Shown here: one piece after another, positions 33,250 through 42,341 of the stretch
Layout of the letters: every line of letters starts with the position of its first letter
Position numbering within the stretch: position 1 is the stretch's first letter
From: Ruminiclostridium sp.
GTDB lineage: Bacteria > Bacillota > Clostridia > Oscillospirales > Ruminococcaceae
Reading direction: 5' to 3'
Length of the DNA: 46,161 bases
NCBI GenBank assembly: GCA_017465545.1
Contig: JAFTVY010000056.1
Location: 1 to 46,161, forward strand
Notes under the pieces: model-generated
What the model was told of the DNA's origin: nothing
Databases searched by the model: none
Seen by the model: only the letters and a program-made list of their open reading frames with translations
Program-made: the position numbers and the translations under genes

Positions 33250-35727
33250 ATGGCAGAATTTCTTAATTTTAAAGGAGATTACAAAGGGCTTACCGAGGAA
33301 AAAGCGGCACAGAATCTCAGTATGTACGGAGAAAACAGCTTTTCTGAAACCGAGGATAAAAGCTTTAAGGCGCATCATATATTGCTCAATATAGTAGTGC
33401 TTCTGGTGTTCTTATCAGGTATTATCGAAATAGTTTTTGCAGGGCAGGTGGCAATGGGAATAGCCTGCATAGGTCTTGCCATTGTCGGTGCAGTCCTTCT
33501 TGCAGTCTATTGCAACGATTGTAACGAAAAGACCGAAGCACTCATATCAGCGGCAAAAACCAAATACAGAATAATAAGAGACGAAAAGATAGAGCTTATT
33601 CCTGCGGCATATATCGTACCCGATGATATACTTATTCTTCAGGGCGGTGAAATGGTACCCGCAGACGCTCATATACTTGAATGTACGGATTTCACCTGCG
33701 AAGAAAGCAGATTCACAGGCAATAGAGCTCCGGTAGTAAAGAATGCAGGAGTTGACGCCACACCCGACGCAAAGCTGAAATCCAGCTGTATCTATGCAGG
33801 AACGAGAGTTCTCACGGGCGGCGTTGTGGCAAGAGTAGTAGGTACGGGCGAGGATGCCTACCGTATGAGAACGATGAAGGACAGAAAAAAACAGCCCGAT
33901 CCCAACTTCTCTGAATATGAAAGGGCGGTAAGCAGATTACGTCTGCCTCTTGTACTGATTGCCTTCGGCGTCAGCGCATTGTTCTTTGCTCTTGATATGC
34001 TTCAGATAACCGACAGCTCCGCCGTTATGCTGAACCTTACGGAAAAGATAGCCTTTCTGATATGCCTTATACCTACCTATGCCGAGCTTTTTATAAGAAT
34101 CTACACGTCACGTACAGCTCTGCATTGTCAGGAAAAGGGTGTAGCAATAAAGAATCTCAGCGTTCTGAGAAAGCTGACGGGACTTACTACACTTGTTATA
34201 GACAAATCCTCTGTAGTAATGCCCAATATGCTGGAGGTAGCGAATATCTACAGCAAGAGCGACAGCCTTATGATGACTGTAACGATACTTGCAGGCGACA
34301 GCGAAAACCCCACTCTTACCGAGCAGGCGTTTTTACTGAATGCGGCACTTTCAGGTGCGGATATAGACAAGATAAAGTCAAACGAGCTTGTGGCAAGCTT
34401 CCCCTATAACGAAAACGATCGTATCGGCGGTAACGTCTACAGAATAGACGATAAGTACCTGCTTGCGGTAAAGGGTGCCGTTGAAAAGATAATCTGCCTT
34501 TGCGATATTGATACCGAAAAGCTGGTCGAAATAAGACAGAAGGCGGTAGCAATCTCAAAAAGAGGTCTTGAGGTATGGGCAAGTGCCTATCTGATATTTG
34601 ACAGTCAGGACGAAATACCGGGCAGTCTTTACGGTGTAAAATACACGTATATGGGTATGGTTTCCTTTATGACCTCTACAAGGGATATGATTCCCCTTGC
34701 GGTACAGAGCTGTAAGAAGGCGGGTATAAAGCTTGTGCTGACAAGCTCCGACAGTGCGGAAACAGCCGCTTCTATGGGCAAGAAAATCGGTCTTGCCTGC
34801 GACACTATGATAACCGGCGACGAAATGAGAGAGGCGGTAAGAAGTGGGGTACAGCTTGATTATACCCATGCCGAGATTTTCAGCAATATAACCTCCGCCC
34901 AGAGAACCGGGATTGTTGAAATTCTGCAGGAAAAGGGCGAAATAGTAGCGGCTGTAGGATATACGGATGAGGATTATGAGCTGATTACAAAAAGCGACCT
35001 TGGTATAACCACCCTACAGAAGACCACAGGCAGTATATACGAGGCAAGCGGTCTTGTAACCAGCGAGGACAGTATCCTTCAGATAGTAGAAATTGCAAAG
35101 GAAGCAAGACAGCTCCACAGAAATATAAAGAAGTGCATCAGTCTTTGCTTCAGTACCTTTTTAAGCCTTGCGATTATCGTCCTGATAGTAGGCTTTACGG
35201 GTTTATTCACTATAACTCCCGCCTTTGCAGGAATTATGGCGGTGGCAGTTATTCCCGTCTGCGCTATGTGCTACTGCGGATGTACGGCAGAGCTTAAAAG
35301 CAATATGACTCCTTCAGGTTATATCGGAAGGGGAAGACTTGACAAGCGTTTTCTTGCCGATGCAGTGATAAGCGGCGGAATTACGGGACTTCTTGCTCTG
35401 ATTGTGGCAATCATCTGTTCGGGACTTATGACGGATGCCCAGACGCTGGCAACGTTATTTGTAATGCTCAGCATAAGCTTTGCTTCGCTGACTCTTGCAA
35501 ACGTTTCAAAAAGACACAGTATACTGACTATCCTGAGACATAATGCAGTCAGAAAAAAAGCGGTTATTGCGGTAGTGCTTACAGCAATATGCTCAGCTGT
35601 TATTACCTATATTCCCTTTATAAATTCCGTTTTCGGCTTTGATATGCCTCACCCTGTGGCGCTTATCGCCGCAGTAGTAACGGGACTTGTTCCGGGAATA
35701 ATAAAAGAGATAATGAAAAGATTATAA
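33250..35727 (+). CDS. Degenerate P2-type cation ATPase-like membrane protein
   Basis: The 825 residues follow the P2 (Ca/Mg-type) plan: N-terminal domain (GLTEEKAAQNLSMYGENSF), helices 1-2, actuator domain, helices 3-4, P and N domains, six C-terminal helices. Key residues are changed: actuator TGES reads TGNR (156-159), helix-4 PEGL reads PTYAEL (275-280), DKTGT reads DKSSV (Asp318 kept), TGD reads SSD (499-501), and GDGxND reads GYTDED (570-575). The nucleotide-binding KGA (408-410) remains. Pumping by the normal cycle is unlikely. The frame is intact over 2.5 kb, so it is not a decaying pseudogene. The role is unknown; regulator, scaffold or ion-binding sensor are possibilities. Followed by DUF368. 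Confidence 0.8.
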   Translation: MAEFLNFKGDYKGLTEEKAAQNLSMYGENSFSETEDKSFKAHHILLNIVVLLVFLSGIIEIVFAGQVAMGIACIGLAIVGAVLLAVYCNDCNEKTEALISAAKTKYRIIRDEKIELIPAAYIVPDDILILQGGEMVPADAHILECTDFTCEESRFTGNRAPVVKNAGVDATPDAKLKSSCIYAGTRVLTGGVVARVVGTGEDAYRMRTMKDRKKQPDPNFSEYERAVSRLRLPLVLIAFGVSALFFALDMLQITDSSAVMLNLTEKIAFLICLIPTYAELFIRIYTSRTALHCQEKGVAIKNLSVLRKLTGLTTLVIDKSSVVMPNMLEVANIYSKSDSLMMTVTILAGDSENPTLTEQAFLLNAALSGADIDKIKSNELVASFPYNENDRIGGNVYRIDDKYLLAVKGAVEKIICLCDIDTEKLVEIRQKAVAISKRGLEVWASAYLIFDSQDEIPGSLYGVKYTYMGMVSFMTSTRDMIPLAVQSCKKAGIKLVLTSSDSAETAASMGKKIGLACDTMITGDEMREAVRSGVQLDYTHAEIFSNITSAQRTGIVEILQEKGEIVAAVGYTDEDYELITKSDLGITTLQKTTGSIYEASGLVTSEDSILQIVEIAKEARQLHRNIKKCISLCFSTFLSLAIIVLIVGFTGLFTITPAFAGIMAVAVIPVCAMCYCGCTAELKSNMTPSGYIGRGRLDKRFLADAVISGGITGLLALIVAIICSGLMTDAQTLATLFVMLSISFASLTLANVSKRHSILTILRHNAVRKKAVIAVVLTAICSAVITYIPFINSVFGFDMPHPVALIAAVVTGLVPGIIKEIMKRL

Positions 35728-35762
35728 AAGAATCATAAAATGAAAAAAGAAAGGCAGATATT

Positions 35763-36908
35763 ATGTTGCAGTATTTATTAGCCGTTGTTTACGGCATAGT
35801 TTTCGGTGTGGCGAATATCATACCCGGCGTCAGCGGTGGCACGATGCTGGTTGTATTCGGTTGCTATGATAAGGTGTGCGGAGCGCTTACCCTTAACCTG
35901 AAGGAAATAAAGAAGAATATCAGCTTTCTTATTTTCTTTGGCATAGGTGCGGTTATCGGTATAGTAGGCTTTGCCTTTGTTATAACCTTCCTCTTTACAA
36001 ATTTCCCCGTACAGACAAATATGTTCTTTATGGGACTTATAATAGGTAGTGTACCGCTTATCATCCGAAATGCAACGGTAAAGGAAAAGTTTAAACCTAT
36101 TTGTATTCTGCCCTTTGTTATAGGTCTTGCGGCAGTTGTGGGACTTGCTCTTCTTGAAAACGGCAGTACAAACCCCTACCGTTATGAAATGAAGGATAAC
36201 GGGATTTCCACAACAATAACCATCTATAACGACAGCAACAGAACCGTAAACGGCTGGACGATAGAATTCGAGGACGAGGCTGTTCAGCTTGACGAAACTA
36301 CGGAAGGCGACGCAGTAGCGGTATATGATTATTCCACTATTGACAAGATAAAGGGAATATTCGGTGTAAAGCTCCCTGCAAATACTCCCAATACCTTTAC
36401 AAATAAAGAGGGCGCAGTTATCGAAGCCGGCAAAAGCATGACCTTCATCTATCACGACGTTTTAAAGGTTGACAGCGGTAAAACGTCACTGAACGTCAGC
36501 TACGCTATGGACGTACCCTTCTTCCTTACTATGATGGTATCTCTCTTCGTAGCGGCAATAGCAATGATTATCCCCGGTGTATCAGGCTCCTTCGTTATGA
36601 TGACTCTCGGTGTGTACTCTACGGTAATAGCCGCTGTCAAGGGCTTTGACTTTGCAATAATCATCCCTTGTGCAATCGGTGTTATAGCAGGTCTTGTACT
36701 GGGTGCAAGACTTATCACCTTCCTTATGAAAAAGTGGAGCCTTATGGTCTACAGCGTGATTTTAGGTCTTGTGGCAGGCTCGGTATACGTGATATTCCCT
36801 GCAGGCTTCGGCTTTAATATAGCAACCCTTACAGGCTTTGCGGCACTTATCGTAGGCGGAATCATAGCCGTTCTTGTAGGCAAGAATACCAAGGTAGAAG
36901 CAGAATAA
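35763..36908 (+). CDS. DUF368 (PopT-like) undecaprenyl-phosphate translocase with inserted extracytoplasmic domain
   Basis: The two family hallmark repeats are present, NIIPGVSGGTM (19-28) and MIIPGVSGSFVMM (268-280), among about eight membrane helices. DUF368 proteins have been identified as translocases that recycle undecaprenyl phosphate, the lipid carrier of wall synthesis. The usual length is near 270-310; this one has 381 because about 119 residues (133-251) are inserted between the two halves. The insert is beta-rich and has NGWTIEFED and EAGKSMTFIYHD, like the strand pattern of CBM2-type modules. AAAGGCAG precedes the start. It lies 35 bp behind the P-type-ATPase-like gene, probably one transcript. 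Confidence 0.85.
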   Translation: MLQYLLAVVYGIVFGVANIIPGVSGGTMLVVFGCYDKVCGALTLNLKEIKKNISFLIFFGIGAVIGIVGFAFVITFLFTNFPVQTNMFFMGLIIGSVPLIIRNATVKEKFKPICILPFVIGLAAVVGLALLENGSTNPYRYEMKDNGISTTITIYNDSNRTVNGWTIEFEDEAVQLDETTEGDAVAVYDYSTIDKIKGIFGVKLPANTPNTFTNKEGAVIEAGKSMTFIYHDVLKVDSGKTSLNVSYAMDVPFFLTMMVSLFVAAIAMIIPGVSGSFVMMTLGVYSTVIAAVKGFDFAIIIPCAIGVIAGLVLGARLITFLMKKWSLMVYSVILGLVAGSVYVIFPAGFGFNIATLTGFAALIVGGIIAVLVGKNTKVEAE

Positions 36909-36948
36909 AAATATCAGGAGACATAGTCTCTTAAAAGGAGGTCTTGAA

Positions 36949-37860
36949 ATGGCATTACCCGATTTTAAAAAAACAACTCAGGATAAGAAGGCTGTTCCCG
37001 AATGGGCAAAATATCTTTCTGAGGGTGAATTTATAAGCTACGAAAATACCTATAAGACAAGACAGTATTTAGGTCTTTTTGATAAATATATCTACCCCTG
37101 CGAGCAGACGGGTGATATAAGATATTACGTCTATGATCCCGTAAAGCACGGAGCTGATAAGAATAAAAAATACCCCGTTATGATGTGGCTTCACGGAGCG
37201 AGCAACTCCCTTATGGAGGAGGCTTGCATAATGTGTTGCGGAGCAGAGCAGTACGCCTCTGCGAAATATCAGCAAAAAATGGGCGGCGCATATATCATAG
37301 TCCCTCTTGCCAACGAAGAAAGGACGGAGGAGGGCTGGATAAAAGGCACCTGGGATAAGATCCACAGCAAGCCGATAAAGGCGATTTTCGATAAGGTCTG
37401 CGAAGAAAACAAGGACAACGTAAGCAAGAAATTCGTTATGGGTGCGTCCTCGGGCGGATATTTCACCTGGCAGTTACTTGAAGATTACGTAGGCTTTTTT
37501 GACGGTGCTATCCCGATAGCTTCAGGCTACCTTCCCAAAATAAACAAGATAAAGGAAATCATAAGCGGCGGTACAAAGCTTATTATCGCCCACGGCAGGC
37601 ATGACGAAATGGCTGATTTTGATGAATGCATAGCACCCTTTGAAAAGGAACTGAATGCTCTACCTGATACTATCTGCTTCTTCCCGAAGTGGGTATATAA
37701 CGGTGACGGAGGCGTTTCTTCGGTGTTCTACGGCTTTGAGATGGGCCAGCATTGTATGATAAACTGGATACAGCACGATCTTATGTTTGACGACGGCAGA
37801 CCTGCCGATGAAAGACTTAAAAACGGTATCACTGGATGGGTAAAAAGTATAGCTGAATAA
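36949..37860 (+). CDS. Alpha/beta-hydrolase (esterase-like)
   Basis: 303 residues, AAAAGGAGG upstream. The fold is shown by PVMMWLHGASN (oxyanion region), nucleophile Ser167 in GASSGG, Asp219 in HGRHDEMADFD and His268 in MGQHCMINW. It resembles the PHB-depolymerase / feruloyl-esterase-like group (LpqC type). There is no signal peptide, so the enzyme is cytoplasmic and probably acts on short imported esters. The substrate is unknown. Last gene before a two-way terminator. Confidence 0.82.
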   Translation: MALPDFKKTTQDKKAVPEWAKYLSEGEFISYENTYKTRQYLGLFDKYIYPCEQTGDIRYYVYDPVKHGADKNKKYPVMMWLHGASNSLMEEACIMCCGAEQYASAKYQQKMGGAYIIVPLANEERTEEGWIKGTWDKIHSKPIKAIFDKVCEENKDNVSKKFVMGASSGGYFTWQLLEDYVGFFDGAIPIASGYLPKINKIKEIISGGTKLIIAHGRHDEMADFDECIAPFEKELNALPDTICFFPKWVYNGDGGVSSVFYGFEMGQHCMINWIQHDLMFDDGRPADERLKNGITGWVKSIAE

Positions 37861-37865
37861 AAAAT

Positions 37866-37896
37866 AAGGAGCTGTAAAATAAATTTACAGCTCCTT
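37866..37896. terminator. Bidirectional terminator
   Basis: AAGGAGCTGTAAA pairs with TTTACAGCTCCTT (13 bp) between the convergent esterase and cyclase genes. Confidence 0.88.
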
Positions 37897-37900
37897 TGCT

Positions 37901-39805
37901 TTATCTTATTTCGCTTTTGCGCTTTGCCTTATTCTTATACATATTTTCGTCAGCCTCCTTGAACAGAGTCTGATAATCAGTTCTGTCACCCACAAGGCAG
38001 TAGCCCATTGAGAATCTCATCGGCACGGTCAGTCCCTTTTCAAGGGTTGCCATACTGTTGTTCTGGATATATTCCAGCGTTGCTATTGCACGGAGAAGCT
38101 CATCGTCGCTGTCATAGCCGTAAAGGAACAGTACGAATTCGTCTCCGCCCTGCCTTGCGGCAATGCTGTTCTTTATACCATAGTTGTTGATGACCTTGGC
38201 TATCTTTTTAAGATATACGTCGCCCTTTTCGTGTCCGTAGGTGTCGTTTATCTTTTTCAGCCCGTCGGCGTCAATCATTATAACGGCGCTGCGACCAAGC
38301 TCCTCACGGTCTGCAAAGACCTCTGTCAGCTTGTTGTCAAGACCACGGCGGTTATATATTTCCGTAAGAACGTCTATATCTCTTTCAAGCTCTATTTTGC
38401 GGCGCTTGTTTACGCTTTCGGTAACGTCCAGCACTACGCCGAATATATTTCCGTCCTCCTCAGTCTCCTCCAGCCTGATATAGCGGTCACCGAGTCTGAA
38501 GGTGCTGTTTTCGTCGGGGACAGCGTCTTTACAAATTTCATCTATAAATTCTCTGAATCTGTCCGAATCTGCGGAAATCTTCTTCATATTCTCTTCATCA
38601 GTTCCGAGAATTTCAGGAAGAAGCTCCGTATATACTACGTTTCTTCGCTTATCGTCATATTCAAATATACCAATGTGCAGTTCCGTCTTGCTGAGCACGT
38701 AGGACATCTGCTTGTTGTTTTTCAGCAGACTCTTTTTCATCGCATTGATATAGTCGGAAAGCTCTGCAAGCTCAGAGCTGTTTCTTACGTCTACCGTAGT
38801 CATAAGGTCGCCCGCAGAAATTGCCTGTAGACTTTTGTTGACGCTTCGTATTCCCTTTACCACGTAATTATCCATATAGTAGACTACTATTTTTGCAAGG
38901 AGAAAAGCAATTACCAGCAGACTGAGTGTTGTCCAGAAGGCTGTGGTAGGTACACGCTGATAAAGAATGCTGGAGGAAACGATTCTTCCTATGTATATGC
39001 CTTCCGATTCCTTGAATATGCAGAAGGAATGACTACCGTCCACAGTTGCATGGAATCCGTCGGGATCGTTCTTTATTTTTTTCATATCAAGACCGATAGC
39101 CGATGCGTCCTGACCGACCGCCTCAGTCTTTGTAGAGCCTACTACCTTGTGTGTGTCGCCGTCAATCGCATAGTAATTTGCATCCACGCTCACTCTGAAC
39201 AGCGAGAAAATATAGGATAGCTCATTCTTCTGCGTTACCTTCAGTACGTTGACAGGCTCCATACCTATCTGTACGATATATTCCTTATTCTTGCTCCATA
39301 CGGCAGAATACTGCATAGGCTTTTCCTCTGCGGTATTGGGAGTAACGTCCTGTACCAGCTTCATACTTTTATCATTCAGCATAGGCTTGAAGAAAGCCAT
39401 CTGCTCGCCTGAGTCAAAGGTAAGTCCGTAATACTGCGGATGAGTACCCGAATATATCTTTCCTGATTTATCGAAGATGTGTATTTCATCTATCTCGATC
39501 ATTTCCGCAACCTTTTTGAGCATATCAATGTTGTTCAGATAGTCGGGATTTCCGTCAAGTATCTCAGCTACTGCGTCAGAATTGTTTATACAGGTATTGC
39601 GGTATTCCGCTTCAATTTCAGAAAGCTCCGTCCGGTTCTCCTCAAGAACGTGTTCGATCTGGTGCAGGGTAAGATGAGAGCTGTCTACGGCTCGTCTTTG
39701 CTCGGTGAAAAGCTGAATAGCCGTAAGAACTATAACTATCGCCACCACAAGAACAAAGGTAGTGAGATACATATATTTGCTTATTATTTTCTTTAAGGGC
39801 TTCAT
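37901..39805 (-). CDS. Membrane diguanylate cyclase with extracellular sensor, HAMP and PAS-like domains
   Basis: 634 residues: helix 1 (about 12-32), extracytoplasmic dCache-like sensor (about 35-285), helix 2 (287-311), HAMP (about 312-365), PAS-like segment (about 366-465) and GGDEF domain (about 476-634). The active-site GGDEF is intact at 553-557 (AARQGGDEFVLF), with the metal/substrate Asp in MIDADGLKKIND. There is no RxxD inhibitory site upstream, so product inhibition is not expected. It makes cyclic di-GMP in response to an external ligand. No EAL or PilZ protein is in the window. Expression is driven by two copies of the same promoter. Confidence 0.93.
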   Translation of the reverse strand: MKPLKKIISKYMYLTTFVLVVAIVIVLTAIQLFTEQRRAVDSSHLTLHQIEHVLEENRTELSEIEAEYRNTCINNSDAVAEILDGNPDYLNNIDMLKKVAEMIEIDEIHIFDKSGKIYSGTHPQYYGLTFDSGEQMAFFKPMLNDKSMKLVQDVTPNTAEEKPMQYSAVWSKNKEYIVQIGMEPVNVLKVTQKNELSYIFSLFRVSVDANYYAIDGDTHKVVGSTKTEAVGQDASAIGLDMKKIKNDPDGFHATVDGSHSFCIFKESEGIYIGRIVSSSILYQRVPTTAFWTTLSLLVIAFLLAKIVVYYMDNYVVKGIRSVNKSLQAISAGDLMTTVDVRNSSELAELSDYINAMKKSLLKNNKQMSYVLSKTELHIGIFEYDDKRRNVVYTELLPEILGTDEENMKKISADSDRFREFIDEICKDAVPDENSTFRLGDRYIRLEETEEDGNIFGVVLDVTESVNKRRKIELERDIDVLTEIYNRRGLDNKLTEVFADREELGRSAVIMIDADGLKKINDTYGHEKGDVYLKKIAKVINNYGIKNSIAARQGGDEFVLFLYGYDSDDELLRAIATLEYIQNNSMATLEKGLTVPMRFSMGYCLVGDRTDYQTLFKEADENMYKNKAKRKSEIR

Positions 39806-39840
39806 ATTGCCTCCGATTAAAGAGTGGTTTGTTATATATT

Positions 39841-39920
39841 ATTATTTTAGCACATTTTGTCCTATAATACAATATATATCATTATTTTAGCACATTTTGT
39901 CGTATAATGCAATATATATC
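39841..39920 (-). promoter_or_regulatory. Duplicated promoter of the diguanylate cyclase gene (40-bp tandem repeat)
   Basis: Units 39841-39880 and 39881-39920 differ at only two bases. Each carries a full minus-strand promoter with 17-nt spacer: TTGCAT (39912-39907) with TAAAAT (39889-39884), and TTGTAT (39872-39867) with TAAAAT (39849-39844). Confidence 0.8.
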
Positions 39921-39965
39921 AGGAAAAATTGTTAAATATTAAACGAATTACTTGTTAAAAAAGTA

Positions 39966-40000
39966 AAAAAGCTATCAGACTCTACGCCTGATAGCTTTTT
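39966..40000. terminator. Terminator after yajC
   Basis: AAAAAGCTATCAG pairs with CTGATAGCTTTTT (13 bp, 9-nt loop), 13 bp after the yajC stop, with U-tracts on both strands. Confidence 0.9.
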
Positions 40001-40012
40001 GGACTTGTTCTA

Positions 40013-40360
40013 TTAGCCTTCTGTTGTATCGTGGATAGTTCTGTTTTCAGCGATTGCACCCTTTAAAACACGGATCTTTGTTCTGTCGCTGCCTGTTTCG
40101 ATAAGAACTGTATCCTCCTTAACGCTTACAACTCTGCCGATGATACCGCCGGTTGTAACTACCTCGTCAGCTACCTCAAGGTTATTAAGCATTTCCTTCA
40201 TCTTCTTGGAACGCTTCTTTTCAGGTCTGATGATAAGGAAGTAGAAGATAACTATCATTGCTACAAGAGGAATAAGCATTGTGAGCATTGTTGCGGGATT
40301 TGAGGCTGCGTCTCCTGTGCCTGTAGCTGTCTGTGCGAGAAGTGTAAATAAATCTGTCAT
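40013..40360 (-). CDS. yajC: Preprotein translocase subunit YajC
   Basis: 115 residues: one membrane helix (MLIPLVAMIVIFYFLIIRPE), the hallmark RPEKKRSKKMKEMLNNL, and a small cytoplasmic domain DEVVTTGGIIGRVVSVKEDTVLIETG. It is an accessory protein of the SecDF translocon. Here it stands alone, not with tgt or secDF, with its own promoter and terminator. GAAAGGAAA upstream. Confidence 0.95.
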   Translation of the reverse strand: MTDLFTLLAQTATGTGDAASNPATMLTMLIPLVAMIVIFYFLIIRPEKKRSKKMKEMLNNLEVADEVVTTGGIIGRVVSVKEDTVLIETGSDRTKIRVLKGAIAENRTIHDTTEG

Positions 40361-40396
40361 TTTGATTTTCCTTTCTTTTGTCCGTTTATTGTATTA

Positions 40397-40466
40397 TTGT
40401 CAGAACTGTGCCTGACACGTAATAAACACCATATTCAATTATACCTTATTACCGTGATAAATGCAA
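40397..40466 (-). promoter_or_regulatory. Promoter and leader hairpin of yajC
   Basis: Minus strand: TTGCAT (40466-40461), 17-nt spacer, TATAAT (40443-40438). The leader carries a TGTCAG/CTGACA hairpin around 40398-40416. Confidence 0.65.
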
Positions 40467-40477
40467 GACTTTTTTTC

Positions 40478-41710
40478 TTACGTCAGTACAATATTTTTGT
40501 AGCCGAGCTTTTTAAAGGCGTTTTCTACGTCCTTTTTCTGTGCGGCGGTAAGCTTTTCAGAACCGCTTATACCTACGGCAATTTCGGTATTTCCTGCAAG
40601 CTGTCTTACTCTTCCGAATACCGAGGCTACAGCCTTTGTAATATCCTTGTCAACCTTAAGGGTTTCGCTGTCGGATATTGTGAGTGTGGTACCAAGAGTA
40701 TTGACGTCAAGCGTTACCAGTAATCCTGATTTTGAAAGATTTGATCTGTATTTCCATATTTCCGCCGTTCCCTTATATACCGACTTGTTTACGGTAAGTA
40801 GCTGGGCGGCGTCAATATTGACTGTTGTATGGGACTTATCTGCTGAAGCAGAGCATTTGTTTATCAGGGATACAAGCTTTTCCGCTCTGTTGCTTTCTTT
40901 AAGATAAGCAGGGAGGAGGGAATAGTCGTAGTTGCCGAATTTCGGGAATTTTACTCCGTTTAAAATAATTCCTTCAAAGCCCGCTTTTGATAATTCCTTC
41001 GATATATCGGATAGATAGCTTACAGCTTCTTCGGAATAGGGAGTTGCCCAGGGCTTGCCACCCTTTTCGGGAGAAGCGTCCAGCCAGCCCCAGTTTCCCG
41101 TGGTGGTGTAGCCGGCTTCACCGACAACCGTTGAAATGAGGTGATCCTCAAGTGTATTGATAAAGGCTACGGGAGTTATCCCTGCAGTTTTTGAAATGCT
41201 TACTATCTGTGCGGCGGTCAGCTTGCCGGTTACGATATTATTGTTATCCTTTACCGTGCTTACCGTCGATTTATAAAGCAGGCGACCCGTATCGTCCTTC
41301 AGGTTGAAAATAACCGTAGTATAGCCCGCTTTTTTGACACCTTCGAGATAGCTGTTCAGAGCCGTTGTGCCTGAAAGAGCAGTAGAGGGTGCCGTTACTG
41401 CATTTCCGCTTAAAAGCACAGGCTTTTCTTCCGGCTTCTCGGTAGTTGTCGGAGGTGTGGTAGTTGTTACACTTTCAGACTGTGTTGTGGTGGTTTCGGG
41501 CGGAGTCCATACAGGCTCGCTTGTCGACGAGGTGTTGCCCTCTCCGGAAAGAAATTTTATCAGAGGCGGAGCTACCGAGTATCCGATAAATATAAGTGCC
41601 GCTATCAGCAGGATTATAAGGATTACCTCGAGTATCTTCCGACCGGTGCTTTTTCTTTTTTTATAGAAGCTCCTGCGACGACGCTTGACCTTCATGCCTT
41701 TATTTTTCAT
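40478..41710 (-). CDS. Membrane-anchored glycoside-hydrolase-like barrel protein (DUF4015-like)
   Basis: 410 residues: a very basic N-terminus (KVKRRRRSFYKKRKSTGRK), one membrane helix (about 29-50), a Thr/Pro-rich linker (about 60-95), then an extracytoplasmic domain. SYLEGVKKAGYTTVIFNLKDDTGRLLY, GITPVAFINTLEDH and GFEGIILNGVKFP suggest a TIM-barrel of the putative glycosidase DUF4015 group, but I do not see a confident catalytic acid pair. RBS AAGGGAT. It follows the RnfA-like gene by 28 bp and is probably in the same operon, which is unusual for both families. Confidence 0.65.
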   Translation of the reverse strand: MKNKGMKVKRRRRSFYKKRKSTGRKILEVILIILLIAALIFIGYSVAPPLIKFLSGEGNTSSTSEPVWTPPETTTTQSESVTTTTPPTTTEKPEEKPVLLSGNAVTAPSTALSGTTALNSYLEGVKKAGYTTVIFNLKDDTGRLLYKSTVSTVKDNNNIVTGKLTAAQIVSISKTAGITPVAFINTLEDHLISTVVGEAGYTTTGNWGWLDASPEKGGKPWATPYSEEAVSYLSDISKELSKAGFEGIILNGVKFPKFGNYDYSLLPAYLKESNRAEKLVSLINKCSASADKSHTTVNIDAAQLLTVNKSVYKGTAEIWKYRSNLSKSGLLVTLDVNTLGTTLTISDSETLKVDKDITKAVASVFGRVRQLAGNTEIAVGISGSEKLTAAQKKDVENAFKKLGYKNIVLT

Positions 41711-41738
41711 ATCTCAATATCCCTTTTTAAATTATATT

Positions 41739-42338
41739 TTATGCTATCGCTCCTGTGTTATAACCTGTAAGCGCATAGAATGCCAGCGACATTATTCCTA
41801 CGAATACCATCATAATGGGCATACCCCTGAAGGCTTCGGGAATAAGCGGAGAGTTAAGTCTCTCGTTTGCAATATGAAGGAAGAAAACCGCAATGAAAAA
41901 GCCTGCGGAAATACCTACGCCAAAGGCTATATATTGCAGAAGATCGGTATGATATACCGTATTTAAGAACAATGCGCCTAAAACCGCCGCATTGAATACC
42001 GACAGATGAACGTATTTCTTTATATTTCTGAAGAGCTTCGGGAGGAATCTCCAGATAATAAGCAGACTTGCCGTATAGATTATTGATACGATAAGAGTGT
42101 ATATCAGCGGCATTATCACGTAGTAGTATTCCCAGTTATAAAGCCATGCGTCAAACCAGAAGGTAACAAAGCTTGATAGCACCGTTACGTAGGTTATGCC
42201 AAGACCGAGACCGATTATGCTTTCTTTTTTTCGTGAGGCATAAAAGGCAACGCTGGTACCCAGCGCTCTGCTGAAAATCGCATTTTCCACGAACATGGCA
42301 AGCATAGCTGTATTGATAAATAGTAAAAGCTTATCCAT
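41739..42338 (-). CDS. RnfA/NqrE-like membrane protein lacking the iron-sulfur cysteines
   Basis: 199 residues with six helices in RnfA order. The family pattern is clear (ENAIFSRALG, GLGLGITYVTVLSS, NAAVLGALFLN). In RnfA/NqrE, one Cys in the LGICPFLG half-helix and one in TTNCAVLG bind an intramembrane [2Fe-2S] cluster with two Cys of RnfE/NqrD. Here the matching positions are Ser29 (LGTSVAFY) and Ala117 (VFNAAVLG). The cluster cannot form as in the known complex. Starts 3 bp after the RnfE-like stop. Confidence 0.8.
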   Translation of the reverse strand: MDKLLLFINTAMLAMFVENAIFSRALGTSVAFYASRKKESIIGLGLGITYVTVLSSFVTFWFDAWLYNWEYYYVIMPLIYTLIVSIIYTASLLIIWRFLPKLFRNIKKYVHLSVFNAAVLGALFLNTVYHTDLLQYIAFGVGISAGFFIAVFFLHIANERLNSPLIPEAFRGMPIMMVFVGIMSLAFYALTGYNTGAIA

Positions 42339-42341
42339 TGT

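Noticed and set aside
33250..35727. Pseudogene of a calcium ATPase
   Set aside because: The 825-codon frame is intact, with a plausible promoter, and all helices are kept; motif loss is selective.
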